From the NCBI GenBank assembly GCA_028278625.1, contig JANQDY010000196.1, positions 1 through 16,876 on the forward strand: a DNA stretch of 16,876 nucleotides, given 5' to 3'. Below are positions 1 through 7,697 of the stretch, in pieces (positions within the stretch are counted from its first letter, which is position 1; the number at the start of each line of letters is the position of its first letter). The notes below the pieces were generated by a model. It was given only the letters and a program-made list of their open reading frames with translations, did not search any database and was not told the DNA's origin. Origin of the DNA: Thermodesulfobacteriota bacterium (GTDB lineage Bacteria; Desulfobacterota; DSM-4660; Desulfatiglandales; Desulfatiglandaceae). Position numbers and translations under genes: made by a program.

Positions 1-105
1 CTGTTTGATGTATTCCAAGGTGTATGAAAGGGCCTGTTCGATGTCCAGACTGCTGCATATCCGCAATGTGACCTCTTTAAAGAAATCGTTTGGTTCGACT
101 TTCAT
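1..105 (-). CDS. N-terminal fragment of a probable GAF-domain sigma-54-dependent transcriptional activator (runs off left edge)
   Basis: Only the first 35 codons are inside the window. The reading frame starts with ATG at 105-103 on the minus strand, five bases after a strong GAGGAG ribosome site (116-111), so the start is well supported. The peptide begins MKVEPNDFFKEVTLRICSSL and continues with an amphipathic helix ending LEYIKQ. From memory this resembles the segment just before the GAF domain in FhlA-like sigma-54 activators of Desulfobacterota. No GAF, AAA+ or HTH residues are visible here, so the family call is a resemblance only. The gene is divergent from the kinase/regulator pair, and its leader carries the operator array at 115-171, which suggests autoregulation or control by a separate repressor. 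The C-terminal gene at the other window edge is a relative on the same strand but cannot be the same gene. Confidence 0.55.
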   Translation of the reverse strand, partial: MKVEPNDFFKEVTLRICSSLDIEQALSYTLEYIKQ

Positions 106-114
106 AAGCTCTCC

Positions 115-171
115 TCGCAATATATTGCGACAATCGTAGCATGTTGCGACCTGTCTCGCAAGATATTACGA
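115..171. promoter_or_regulatory. Array of three 16-bp near-palindromic operator-like sites
   Basis: Three related sites lie in tandem: TCGCAATATATTGCGA (115-130, a perfect palindrome), TCGTAGCATGTTGCGA (134-149) and TCGCAAGATATTACGA (156-171), the last two with two mismatched symmetric pairs each. Their centres are 19 and 22 bp apart, roughly two helical turns. The first site overlaps the ribosome site of the minus-strand activator gene by two bases, so binding would probably block that gene's expression. The last site ends two bases before the surviving part of the kinase remnant. The arrangement fits cooperative binding of a dimeric repressor or activator. I do not recognise the cognate regulator. 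Confidence 0.7.
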
Positions 172-172
172 T

Positions 173-860
173 AAAGCAGCGTTATTTGAGAAATTAGCCC
201 ATGAAATCAATAACCCTTTAGGCGGCCTGACCATTTCAGTTCAAATGTTGTTGGAGGACCTTGAAAAAGGCGAACTGGATCTCAAGATGGCATTGGAAGA
301 ACTTCGTGAAATAGAGCACGATGCCAAACGCTGTCGAAAAATCACCCGGAAGCTCCTCGATTTTTCACGTGGCATGCCCGAAGAGAAAAGATCCCTGAAT
401 CTAAACCGGCTAATTGAAGACGCTCTCATCTTGGTCCAGCGTCAGGCTGAGATTGAGAACATTTCCTTTATTAAAACATATGATGAAGATCTGCCGCCGG
501 TTTGGGGCAACTCAAACAGCCTGCAACAAGTGGTCATTAACCTGGTCAAGAACGCCTGTGATGCCATGCCTCAAGGTGGTAAAATTACCATTTCGACCCG
601 CCTTTCAGATGAACCCCAGCAGAAACATTGGATTCAAATTTCCATTTCGGATACCGGACCGGGCATTCCCCCTGACCTAATTGGCATGCTTTTTGATCTT
701 TTTTTTTACCACCAAGTCCGACGGAAAGGGAACGGGACTCGGACTTGCTGTGAGTAAACGGATTGTTGAGGAGCAGGGAGGACGTTTGAAAGCCGAAAAC
801 AGAAAATCCCAAAACGGCGCTGTTTTTCACATGCTGCTTCCTGCCTCAGAGTCTTTTTAA
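173..860 (+). pseudogene. Truncated and frameshifted sensor histidine kinase (HisKA + HATPase core only)
   Basis: The frame contains a full H-box (KLAHEINNPLGGLT, phosphoacceptor His at 200-202), an N-box (NLVKNACDAMPQGGK), and a G1 box (DTGPGIPP). It then changes frame in a run of nine T (699-707). Removing one T restores DLFFTTKSDGKGTGLGLAVS, the G2 box, and continues to a stop at 858-860, 17 bases before the response regulator. As it stands, the frame ends at 757 with an out-of-frame tail. The 5' side is also broken: no ATG, GTG or TTG occurs in frame between the stop at 137-139 and ATG 245, which has no ribosome site and lies after the essential His. All sensory domains are missing. It looks like the former partner kinase of the following NtrC-type regulator. 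The frameshift alone could be a homopolymer sequencing error, but the missing start is separate evidence of decay. Confidence 0.8.
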
Positions 861-877
861 AAGGGGGAACTCTGGCG

Positions 878-2287
878 ATGAACAGTTTTAGGATTCTGGT
901 TGTTGACGATGAGGATTCCATGCGCAAAAGATGTGTCCGCCTCTTGACCCGTCAGGGCTACCATGTAATTGGCGCTGCAAGCAGCCTGGCCGCATTAGAC
1001 CTCATACAGAAGGAAGGGGCATGGTTCGACCTGCTGCTCGTAGACATCCGCATGCCGGGTATGGACGGCATTCAACTGATGGAAAAAGTCAAGGGCCAGC
1101 GGCAGGAAGTGGAGGTCATTATGATGACCGGCTATGCAACGGTGAAGACGGCGGTAAAAGCCATGAAGATCGGTGCATACGACTACCTTTCCAAACCGTT
1201 TGAAATGGATGAGTTAATCCACCTGGTTAAAAAAGTGGTGGAAAAGAAATCATTACAGCAAGAAATCCGAGAACTGAGAATTCAATTAAGAGAAAAACGG
1301 GAAATCCCAATAATATTTGGGAATTCAGAAGCCATGAGTCGGGTCATGCGATTTGTTGAAAAGGTGGCCCCCGTTGACTGCAACATATTGATTTCCGGCG
1401 AAAGCGGCACCGGAAAAGGTCTGGTGGCAAAAGCTATTCACGCGCGAAGCAAAAGAAGCGAGAAGCCTTTTGTTGTAGCGGATTGTGCGACCCTCTCGGC
1501 CAATCTGCTGGAGAGTGAACTTTTTGGACATCGCAAAGGAGCTTTTACGGGCGCCCATTCTAGCCGGATTGGCTATTTTGAAAAAGCCCACAATGCTACC
1601 CTTTTTCTGGATGAAATCGGTGAAGTGCCCCAGGATTTGCAGGGAAAGCTGCTGCGAGCCGTCCAGGAACAAGCCATTGTCCGGGTGGGCGATACTGAGC
1701 AAATCCATGTGAACACACGTATCATTGCCGCTACCAATCGTGATTTGGAAGACCTGGTGGGGCAAAAGAGATTTAGAGAAGACTTGTTTTACCGGCTGAA
1801 TGTGGTGGCAGTGACAATGCCGGCATTGAGAGATCGACGCGAAGACATCCCTTTACTGGCCAGACATTTTCTGAAATGGTATACGGCCCGTCTCAACCTG
1901 GATCGGACACTTCTCCCCAATGAGGTACTCAATGCTATGTTGGTCTATGACTGGCCCGGAAATGTCCGAGAACTTGAAAATGCTCTGCAAAGGGCCATTG
2001 TCATGGCTGAAAACAACACCATTTCCATCGATGACCTGCTCCCGCCCAGACGGAAAAAGGATTTGAATCCATTCAATCCTTCAGATGTTTTTGATGAAAA
2101 AACGAATTTTCAAAACATAAGGCGAAAAGTGGTTCAGGATTTCACGCGGCAATATTTAATCAGATGCCTCACATTTCATAACGGCAATATAACTCAAGCG
2201 GCAAAGACCATGGGCATGCGCCGCACCTCCCTTCAAAGACTCGTCAAACAATGCGGGTTCAAAAGCCGGGATTTCCAAAAGCAATAG
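878..2287 (+). CDS. NtrC-family sigma-54-dependent response regulator
   Basis: This 469-residue protein has the normal three-domain order. The receiver domain (about 4-120) has acidic residues D10/D11, phosphoacceptor D56 (LLLVDIRMPGMDG), T84 and K106. The sigma-54 AAA+ domain (about 145-385) has Walker A GESGTGKG at 174-181, the sigma-54 contact loop GAFTGA at 221-226, Walker B LFLDE ending D245-E246, and the WPGNVRELENAL sensor II region. A C-terminal Fis-type helix-turn-helix (about 430-460) reads NITQAAKTMGMRRTSLQRLV. All parts needed for ATP-driven open-complex formation at sigma-54 promoters are present. The start follows a purine-rich GGGGGAA site. It was probably co-transcribed with the decayed kinase just upstream, so it may now depend on another kinase or on acetyl phosphate. 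The sigma-54 promoter about 120 bases downstream is an obvious candidate target. Confidence 0.95.
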   Translation: MNSFRILVVDDEDSMRKRCVRLLTRQGYHVIGAASSLAALDLIQKEGAWFDLLLVDIRMPGMDGIQLMEKVKGQRQEVEVIMMTGYATVKTAVKAMKIGAYDYLSKPFEMDELIHLVKKVVEKKSLQQEIRELRIQLREKREIPIIFGNSEAMSRVMRFVEKVAPVDCNILISGESGTGKGLVAKAIHARSKRSEKPFVVADCATLSANLLESELFGHRKGAFTGAHSSRIGYFEKAHNATLFLDEIGEVPQDLQGKLLRAVQEQAIVRVGDTEQIHVNTRIIAATNRDLEDLVGQKRFREDLFYRLNVVAVTMPALRDRREDIPLLARHFLKWYTARLNLDRTLLPNEVLNAMLVYDWPGNVRELENALQRAIVMAENNTISIDDLLPPRRKKDLNPFNPSDVFDEKTNFQNIRRKVVQDFTRQYLIRCLTFHNGNITQAAKTMGMRRTSLQRLVKQCGFKSRDFQKQ

Positions 2288-2355
2288 TATCCGCAGAAGA
2301 GGCGCACAGGTGTCTCACCTAAAGTAACACTTTCACAACCACTCGATCGTTTCCG

Positions 2356-2374
2356 AGACCCAAAACCCTGGTCT
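2356..2374. promoter_or_regulatory. Possible activator-binding inverted repeat upstream of the sigma-54 promoter
   Basis: AGACC and GGTCT are separated by nine bases, centred about 40 bases upstream of the -24 element. A second short inverted repeat, AGGTG-TCT-CACCT, lies at 2308-2320. Sigma-54 activators usually bind dyad sequences upstream of the promoter, so either could be an enhancer site. Five-base arms are short enough to occur by chance. Confidence 0.25.
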
Positions 2375-2403
2375 ATCCTTGCATTATGCGAAGTGCATTC
2401 TTA

Positions 2404-2419
2404 TGGCACACTCCTTGCT
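2404..2419 (+). promoter_or_regulatory. Sigma-54 (-24/-12) promoter of the molybdenum-hydroxylase cluster
   Basis: The sequence TGGCACACTCCTTGCT matches the established sigma-54 consensus (TGGCAC, five bases, TTGC, followed by a T/A). The invariant GG (2405-2406) and GC (2417-2418) are separated by exactly ten bases. Transcription should begin about 12 bases after the GC, near 2430, giving a leader of roughly 50 bases before the ATG at 2480. Two sigma-54 activators and an NtrC-type regulator in the same window make a functional role likely. Confidence 0.85.
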
Positions 2420-2479
2420 AATTATCTTCACAGTCTGCAACGCCTTATTGAAAATACGTTTAAATTCAAAGGAATAGCC

Positions 2480-3475
2480 ATGTATCTACCCAGATTTAAG
2501 CTTGAGAGACCGGCTTCCTTGCAAGAGGCAGCAACCCTTTTGAACACCAACGAAAACTCAGGCCTGGTGGCAGGAGGTACGGATCTTTTTCCAAGGATGA
2601 AATACAGGTTGAGTGCTCCCGATGTCCTTGTAAGTTTGAAAGGCATTAACCCTTCCAAACCCGAAAAGACAAAAGACGACCGGTTGATTCTGGATACGAA
2701 TATGTCACTTACCGCAATTGCTCAATCGCCTGAAATCCAGAAGAAAGCTCCTCTGCTGGCCTTGGCAGCCAGAAAGGTTGCCACACTGGAGATCAGAAAC
2801 ATGGGCACTCTCGGGGGAAATCTCTGCCAGGAAACCCGGTGTCTCTATTTCAACCAGACACATAACTATCAATTCAAAGAGCCCTGTTTTAAGCGGAGAG
2901 GAACCCTTTGCCATTTCATTCCCAAAGGGAGCAAATGCTGGGCTGTCTACATGTCGGATACAGCCCCTGCGCTCTTTTGCCTTGATGCAAAGCTCACAAT
3001 TTTGGAGAACAGTGGCGAAAGAGAAGTTGAAATTGACGGAATCTACGCTGGCGACCCCCTCAACCCTCTTACCCTAAGCCCCAACGAAATTATCACTAAG
3101 GTAATGATCTCTGAGAAAAAGGGACCCAACGGATGCAGCTTTACCAAATTTGCCATGCGTGACAGCATTGAATTTGCCGCAGTGAATGTTGCTGTCTTCC
3201 TGGAGGGGGAGAACGATCTTTCCACGTGCAGGCAGGCAAAAATCACCGTGGGCGCGGTTTCCGAAATGCCCCAGAGGGCAACTGAAGTGGAAGCGCTTCT
3301 GAAAGGCAAAGATCTTTCGGAGACACTCATCAGCGAGGCATCGCGGAAAATTTCCCATTCACTAAAAATCGTACCGCATCATGGTTTTTCAAAGTCATTC
3401 CTGGCCGAGTGTTTAAGGGTACAGACCCGGGACGCTCTGACGGATGCAATCAAAATGATCGCCGACGCAACATAG
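2480..3475 (+). CDS. Molybdenum hydroxylase FAD subunit with extra [4Fe-4S] loop, 4-hydroxybenzoyl-CoA reductase beta (HcrB)-like
   Basis: This is the 331-residue FAD-binding subunit of a xanthine-oxidase-family enzyme (CoxM/HcrB type), which passes electrons between Fe-S clusters and the Mo subunit. FAD-binding motifs are AGGTDLFPRMK (31-41) and TLGGNLC (110-116). Between them and the C-terminal domain is an insert with four spaced cysteines, C121, C136, C144 and C153 (ETRCLYFNQ...PCFKRRGTLCHF...GSKCWA). This layout is the [4Fe-4S] insert known from the beta subunit of 4-hydroxybenzoyl-CoA reductase and absent from ordinary CoxM/XdhB proteins. The frame is open back to 2393, but the sigma-54 promoter lies inside that extension. 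ATG 2480 has an AAAGGA site six bases before it and gives a normal N-terminus, so I chose it. The next subunit follows after 16 bases. Confidence 0.92.
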   Translation: MYLPRFKLERPASLQEAATLLNTNENSGLVAGGTDLFPRMKYRLSAPDVLVSLKGINPSKPEKTKDDRLILDTNMSLTAIAQSPEIQKKAPLLALAARKVATLEIRNMGTLGGNLCQETRCLYFNQTHNYQFKEPCFKRRGTLCHFIPKGSKCWAVYMSDTAPALFCLDAKLTILENSGEREVEIDGIYAGDPLNPLTLSPNEIITKVMISEKKGPNGCSFTKFAMRDSIEFAAVNVAVFLEGENDLSTCRQAKITVGAVSEMPQRATEVEALLKGKDLSETLISEASRKISHSLKIVPHHGFSKSFLAECLRVQTRDALTDAIKMIADAT

Positions 3476-3491
3476 TACCTGGAGATAAGAA

Positions 3492-3989
3492 ATGAGCACG
3501 ACACACCAAAAACAATTGCTTGCGCTCTCCATCAATGGAGAGACCTATGAAATGGCGGTCGAATGCCAGGAGACACTGTCGGAAGTACTGCGTAACCGTG
3601 TGGGTCTTACGGGAACCAAGGAGGGTTGTGGAACGGGTGAGTGCGGAACCTGTACCGTACTGTTAGACGGAAAACCGGTACTCGCATGCCTGTTGCTGGC
3701 CGTTGACTGTGAAGACAAACGGATCGAAACCATTGAAGGACAATCTCTGGACGGGGGCATGACCCCGGTCCAGGAGGCGTTCCTTGAAAAGGGGGCCGTT
3801 CAGTGCGGTTTCTGCACGCCCGGAATGATAATGGCGTCCACGGCACTCCTCAACAGGAATTCCGATCCCAAAGAAGCGGATGTCATGGAGAGTCTTGAAG
3901 GACATCTATGCCGCTGCACCGGGTACAACAAAATCATGGAATCGGTTCTTCACGCGGCCAAGAAAATAAGGAGCAATGAAAATGAGTGA
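3492..3989 (+). CDS. Molybdenum hydroxylase [2Fe-2S] subunit (HcrC/CoxS-like)
   Basis: This 165-residue protein is the small iron-sulfur subunit of the same enzyme. The plant-type ferredoxin domain has C46, C51, C54 and C66 (KEGCGTGECGTCTVLLDGK...LAC). The helical second domain has C105, C108, C140 and C142 (QCGFCTPG and CRCTGY). Together they bind two [2Fe-2S] clusters that connect the FAD/[4Fe-4S] subunit to molybdopterin. Length and spacing are normal for the family, and it is cytoplasmic with no signal peptide. It follows the FAD subunit by 16 bases with a GGAGAT ribosome site and overlaps the large subunit by eight bases, so translational coupling is likely. Confidence 0.96.
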   Translation: MSTTHQKQLLALSINGETYEMAVECQETLSEVLRNRVGLTGTKEGCGTGECGTCTVLLDGKPVLACLLLAVDCEDKRIETIEGQSLDGGMTPVQEAFLEKGAVQCGFCTPGMIMASTALLNRNSDPKEADVMESLEGHLCRCTGYNKIMESVLHAAKKIRSNENE

Positions 3990-6309
3990 ACTGGATTACG
4001 TGGGTAAGCGGATTCCGAGAAAAGACGGCCCCGACAAGGTGACGGGAAAGGCGATCTATTCGGTTGACATCCAACTGAAAGGGAAACTGGTGGGGAGGAT
4101 GTTAAGAAGCCCCCATGCCCATGCGCGCATACTCAACATCGACACCTCAAAGGCCCTGCGGGTACCGGGGGTCAAGGCGGTCATAACGGCCAAAGACACC
4201 CTGGGCATCAAGCACGGTTTTGTTGAAACGCCCCGCTATCCGGCGGATCAATACCCCATGGCCATGGACAAGGTGCGGTTTGTGGGGGAAGAAGTGGCCG
4301 CCGTGGCGGCAACTGATCCCTACGCGGCGGACGAAGCCCTGGAACTGATCGAAGTGGACTACGAACCCCTGCCGGCGGTTTTTGACCCCGAGGAGGCCAT
4401 GATGCCGGGGGCGCCGGAAATCCATCCCACCCATCCCAAGGTAAAGGAAGACCTGGTCAATATCGGAGGAAAAACCACTTCGGGCTGGGGTGACGTTGAA
4501 GTGGGGTTTCAAGAAGCGGACTATGTGAGGGAGGACCGGTTTGAAAGTCATCTTCGGACCCACGGATTCCTTGAACCCCATGCCACCGTGGCCAATTTTG
4601 AGGCGGACGGCAAACTGAACGTGTGGACATCATCCATGGGTCCGTTCATCAAGCGGGCAAAACTGGCCAGAACCCTGGGACTTCCACAGTCATCGGTGAG
4701 GGTGAGAAAAGCCTATGTGGGGGGGGCCTTCGGGGGGAAGATCGATCTGTACTCCCATGAATTCTGTGCGGCCCTTCTGTCCATGAAGACGTCCCGGCCC
4801 GTGGAGATCATCGCCACCCGTGAAGAGATTTTTACCGCCTATCGTCATGGCCAGCCCATGATCATAACCGTCAAGACGGGTGTCAAGAAAGACGGCACCA
4901 TAGTGGCGCAACAGTTTAAAACCATCAACAATTCCGGGGGGTACCGCGGCAGCGGGGTGGTGGTCATTTTTCTGGTGTGGGGGTTTGCCATGGCCCCCTA
5001 TCGAATCCCCAACATGAAATATGAAGGGTACTCGGTCTATACCAATAATCCCATCCGGGCGCCGCAAAGGGGGCATGGCGCCCCCCAAATGCGTTTCGCG
5101 GTGGAATCTCAACTGGACATGATTGCGGAAGAACTGGGTCTCAGCCCCATCGACATCCGCATGAAAAATGCACGGGATTCCGGAGAAATGCTGCCCAACG
5201 GCGACAACGTTCACAATTGCGGCCTTAAAGACTGTATCCGGGATGTTGCCGAACATACGGATTTTTTGGCAAACTTCGGAAAAGGCAGTGAGCGGGAAGA
5301 AGGCCGATACCGGAAAGGGATCGGGATCGGTGTCAGTTCCTATTTCGGCGGGTCCCTGATTTATCCCAACAGCTCATCGGTCATCGTCAAAATGAACGAT
5401 GACGGAAGCGTCTCCCTGCTCACCGGCTCCCTGGATATCGGACAGGGCTCCGAAACCATCCTGTGTCAGATTGTCGCGGAAGAACTCAAAATCCCCATGG
5501 AAGAGGTCCGCGTGTTTGCGGCGGATACCGAAACCACGCCGGTGGATATCGGAGTATGGATCAGCGGCAATGCCTATGTGACGGGCAATGCGGCACGCGC
5601 TGCGGCCTGCGATGTTCGCCGAAAATTGACGGCGCTCGCCGCAGAAGAGCTGGAAGCCAACACGGATGACCTGATGGTGAAAGACAAACGGGTCTGTGTA
5701 AAGGGATCTCCGGATCGTTCATTGTCATACGCCAGGCTCGTGGCGCTCAGTATTGAGAAGCATCGGGGGGATCCCGTTATCGGGAACGGGCACTGGCGCA
5801 CCATGCGGGACCAAGCAACCCATCCGAGTCTGGCCACCACAAAGGGGCGCTGGACCGAAAACTACGCTTTTGACGCCCAGACAGCCGAAGTGGAGGTGGA
5901 TACGGAGACGGGAAAGGTCCGTCTGCTCAAGGCCGTGACCGCCCATGATTGCGGTTTCCCCATTAATCCATTGCAGGTGGAAGGCCAGATCGACGGACAG
6001 GTATCCATGGCGCTCGGACATGCCTTCATGGAAGAGGTGATGATGGAAAAGGGCCGCACCCTGAATCCCAGTTGGCTCGACTACCGCATGCCCACCATCC
6101 GCAACATCGCCCAATCGGAGCATCTGGACGTGATCACGGAACAATACCGGATCGGGAAGCCGTACCGGACCAAAGAGGTGGGCGAAGGGTATGTGTCCGC
6201 CATACTGGCGGCCATCGCCAACGCCATTTACGATGCCGTGGGTGTCAGACTTTTCGAAACGCCTTTTACACCGGAAAAGATTCTGCGGGGTCTGGGCAAA
6301 ATCAATTAG
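3982..6309 (+). CDS. Molybdenum hydroxylase large Mo-binding subunit (HcrA/CoxL-like)
   Basis: This 775-residue catalytic subunit belongs to the xanthine oxidase family. It has the N-terminal a/b hammerhead domain (about 16-130) and the Mo-pterin domain with VGGAFGGK (246-253), DIGQGSET (485-492) and a C-terminal KEVGEGYVSAIL segment. In that segment E735 is the expected active-site base equivalent to the conserved Glu of xanthine oxidase. The whole shape resembles the alpha subunit of 4-hydroxybenzoyl-CoA reductase, but the substrate cannot be read from sequence. Two starts are possible. ATG 3982 lies eight bases after AGGAG and is preferred, while ATG 3976 is only two bases away. Local base composition is clearly richer in G+C than its neighbours. 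No XdhC/CoxI-type Mo-cofactor insertion factor is encoded nearby, so maturation must use genes elsewhere. Confidence 0.93.
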   Translation: MSELDYVGKRIPRKDGPDKVTGKAIYSVDIQLKGKLVGRMLRSPHAHARILNIDTSKALRVPGVKAVITAKDTLGIKHGFVETPRYPADQYPMAMDKVRFVGEEVAAVAATDPYAADEALELIEVDYEPLPAVFDPEEAMMPGAPEIHPTHPKVKEDLVNIGGKTTSGWGDVEVGFQEADYVREDRFESHLRTHGFLEPHATVANFEADGKLNVWTSSMGPFIKRAKLARTLGLPQSSVRVRKAYVGGAFGGKIDLYSHEFCAALLSMKTSRPVEIIATREEIFTAYRHGQPMIITVKTGVKKDGTIVAQQFKTINNSGGYRGSGVVVIFLVWGFAMAPYRIPNMKYEGYSVYTNNPIRAPQRGHGAPQMRFAVESQLDMIAEELGLSPIDIRMKNARDSGEMLPNGDNVHNCGLKDCIRDVAEHTDFLANFGKGSEREEGRYRKGIGIGVSSYFGGSLIYPNSSSVIVKMNDDGSVSLLTGSLDIGQGSETILCQIVAEELKIPMEEVRVFAADTETTPVDIGVWISGNAYVTGNAARAAACDVRRKLTALAAEELEANTDDLMVKDKRVCVKGSPDRSLSYARLVALSIEKHRGDPVIGNGHWRTMRDQATHPSLATTKGRWTENYAFDAQTAEVEVDTETGKVRLLKAVTAHDCGFPINPLQVEGQIDGQVSMALGHAFMEEVMMEKGRTLNPSWLDYRMPTIRNIAQSEHLDVITEQYRIGKPYRTKEVGEGYVSAILAAIANAIYDAVGVRLFETPFTPEKILRGLGKIN

Positions 6310-6343
6310 AGCATTGTTTGGAAATCACAAGAGGGAGAACAGA

Positions 6344-7663
6344 ATGAAACAGGTGCGTTATTGCAACAAAGAACTGGAAACCATGCCCCGGGAAAAACGA
6401 GAAAGTCTGCAGCTTGAACGATTTCGGGAACGCATGGCCTACGTGTATGAAAAAAGCCCCATGTACCAGCGAAAATATGACGAGGCCGGCATAAAACCGT
6501 CCGACATCAAGTCCCTGTCCGATATTTCGAAAGTCCCTTTCACCGTAAAGGAAGAATTACGGGAAAGCCAGAAAAGGAATCCGCCGTGGGGAGATTTCAT
6601 GTGCGTGCCCCCCGAGGACGGGGTTCGGGTGTTTCAGACAACGGGAACCACCGGCATGCCGGTCAGGGTAATGCTGAACAAGAGGGACTGGACCGTACAT
6701 TTCTATCAACAGTTCATGCATTTCATGAACGCATACGGCATCACAACATCCGACATCCTGTATGTGCCCTTCGGTTACGGCCTTTACATCGCCTGGTGGG
6801 GGTTTCAGGCGGCCCTGGAACAGGCGGGGGTGATGATCGTTCCGGGAGGGGCCCAGTCTTCCAAGGACCGGGTAAAGAATATTTTCGATTGGGGCGCCAC
6901 GGTAGTCTGCGGCACGCCCACCTATCTGCTCCATCTCGGCGAAGTGGCCAAAAAAATGGGGTTTGCGCTTTCCGAGTCCCGGGTTTCGATCATCGTGGCG
7001 GCCGGAGAACCGGGTGCCAATGTTAAATCGACCAAACAGGTGCTGGAGAATATGTGGGGCGGTAAATGCTATGACGATATCGGCTCCAGTGAAATCTCAA
7101 ATTTCGGTTTTGAGTGCATTTTTCAGAATGGAACCCATGTGAACGAAAACATGTTCTACGCGGAATGCCTGGACCCGGATACCCTTGAACCGGTTGAAGA
7201 AGGAGAAGTGGGGGAACTGGTACTCTCCAACCTTTGCACGGAAACCATGCCGTTGATCCGATACCGCATCAAAGACCTGGTGAGGGTCAATCGGGAACCT
7301 TGTGAATGCGGCCGAACATTCTTGCGGCTGGACGGGGGCATACTGGGCCGATCCGACGACATGTTTCAGTTTGCCGGCGTAAATGTTTTCCCTTCCGCCA
7401 TCGAAAATGTCATTCGAAACGTGAACGCCTTCTCCAATGAATACCAGATTGTCGTCCCCAAAATGGGCAGCGGAAAACGACTGAAGATCCGTGTGGAACC
7501 GGAATCGAGCCGGGTGACATCAATTGAGATGCAGGAGGCGTTGGACCGGTTTATGGAGGAATTCAAATACAAGATCACCTTCACGCCGGAAGTGGAAGTT
7601 GTTGAAGTTGGGGAATTGCCCCGCTTTGAACTAAAGGCAAAACGCGTTATTCGAGAATGTTAA
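6344..7663 (+). CDS. PaaK-like aryl-CoA ligase (phenylacetate-CoA ligase family)
   Basis: A 439-residue adenylate-forming enzyme predicted to make an acyl- or aryl-CoA thioester from a carboxylic acid, ATP and CoA. Motifs in order: phosphate-binding loop FQTTGTTGMPVRV (97-109), DDIGSSEIS (244-252), YRIKDLV with D311, a CxCGR segment at 320-324, hinge GRSDDMFQFAGVNVFPSAIE (335-354), and a C-terminal ELKAKRV containing the likely catalytic lysine (K431 or K433). Length matches PaaK-type ligases. The frame is open upstream to 6191 inside the Mo subunit, but ATG 6344 has a GGGAG site and the family's usual N-terminus. It lies 34 bases after the Mo subunit. HBCR enzymes act on CoA thioesters, so this ligase plausibly supplies their substrate. 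The exact acid is unknown. Confidence 0.92.
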   Translation: MKQVRYCNKELETMPREKRESLQLERFRERMAYVYEKSPMYQRKYDEAGIKPSDIKSLSDISKVPFTVKEELRESQKRNPPWGDFMCVPPEDGVRVFQTTGTTGMPVRVMLNKRDWTVHFYQQFMHFMNAYGITTSDILYVPFGYGLYIAWWGFQAALEQAGVMIVPGGAQSSKDRVKNIFDWGATVVCGTPTYLLHLGEVAKKMGFALSESRVSIIVAAGEPGANVKSTKQVLENMWGGKCYDDIGSSEISNFGFECIFQNGTHVNENMFYAECLDPDTLEPVEEGEVGELVLSNLCTETMPLIRYRIKDLVRVNREPCECGRTFLRLDGGILGRSDDMFQFAGVNVFPSAIENVIRNVNAFSNEYQIVVPKMGSGKRLKIRVEPESSRVTSIEMQEALDRFMEEFKYKITFTPEVEVVEVGELPRFELKAKRVIREC

Positions 7664-7697
7664 CCTTTTATCCAATGTTTTAGAGGAGGAATCAGCC

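Noticed and set aside
115..171. Operator array as molybdate-responsive ModE-type sites, given the molybdoenzyme downstream
   Set aside because: ModE-like sites as I know them have separated TATAT half-sites with a longer spacer, and these 16-bp contiguous palindromes do not match. They also lie more than 2 kb from the Mo genes.
115..171. Tandem repeats here as a CRISPR array
   Set aside because: Only three imperfect 16-bp palindromes with 3- and 6-bp gaps. No spacer-sized intervals and no cas genes in the window.
2308..2320. AGGTGTCTCACCT hairpin after the response regulator as a terminator
   Set aside because: The five-base stem has a three-base loop and no following T-run, so it is too weak. 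Mentioned only as a possible binding dyad.
4147..5256. Long minus-strand open frames opposite the Mo subunit (144 and 188 codons)
   Set aside because: They are antisense shadows of a G+C-rich coding gene, with no ribosome sites and no recognisable domains.
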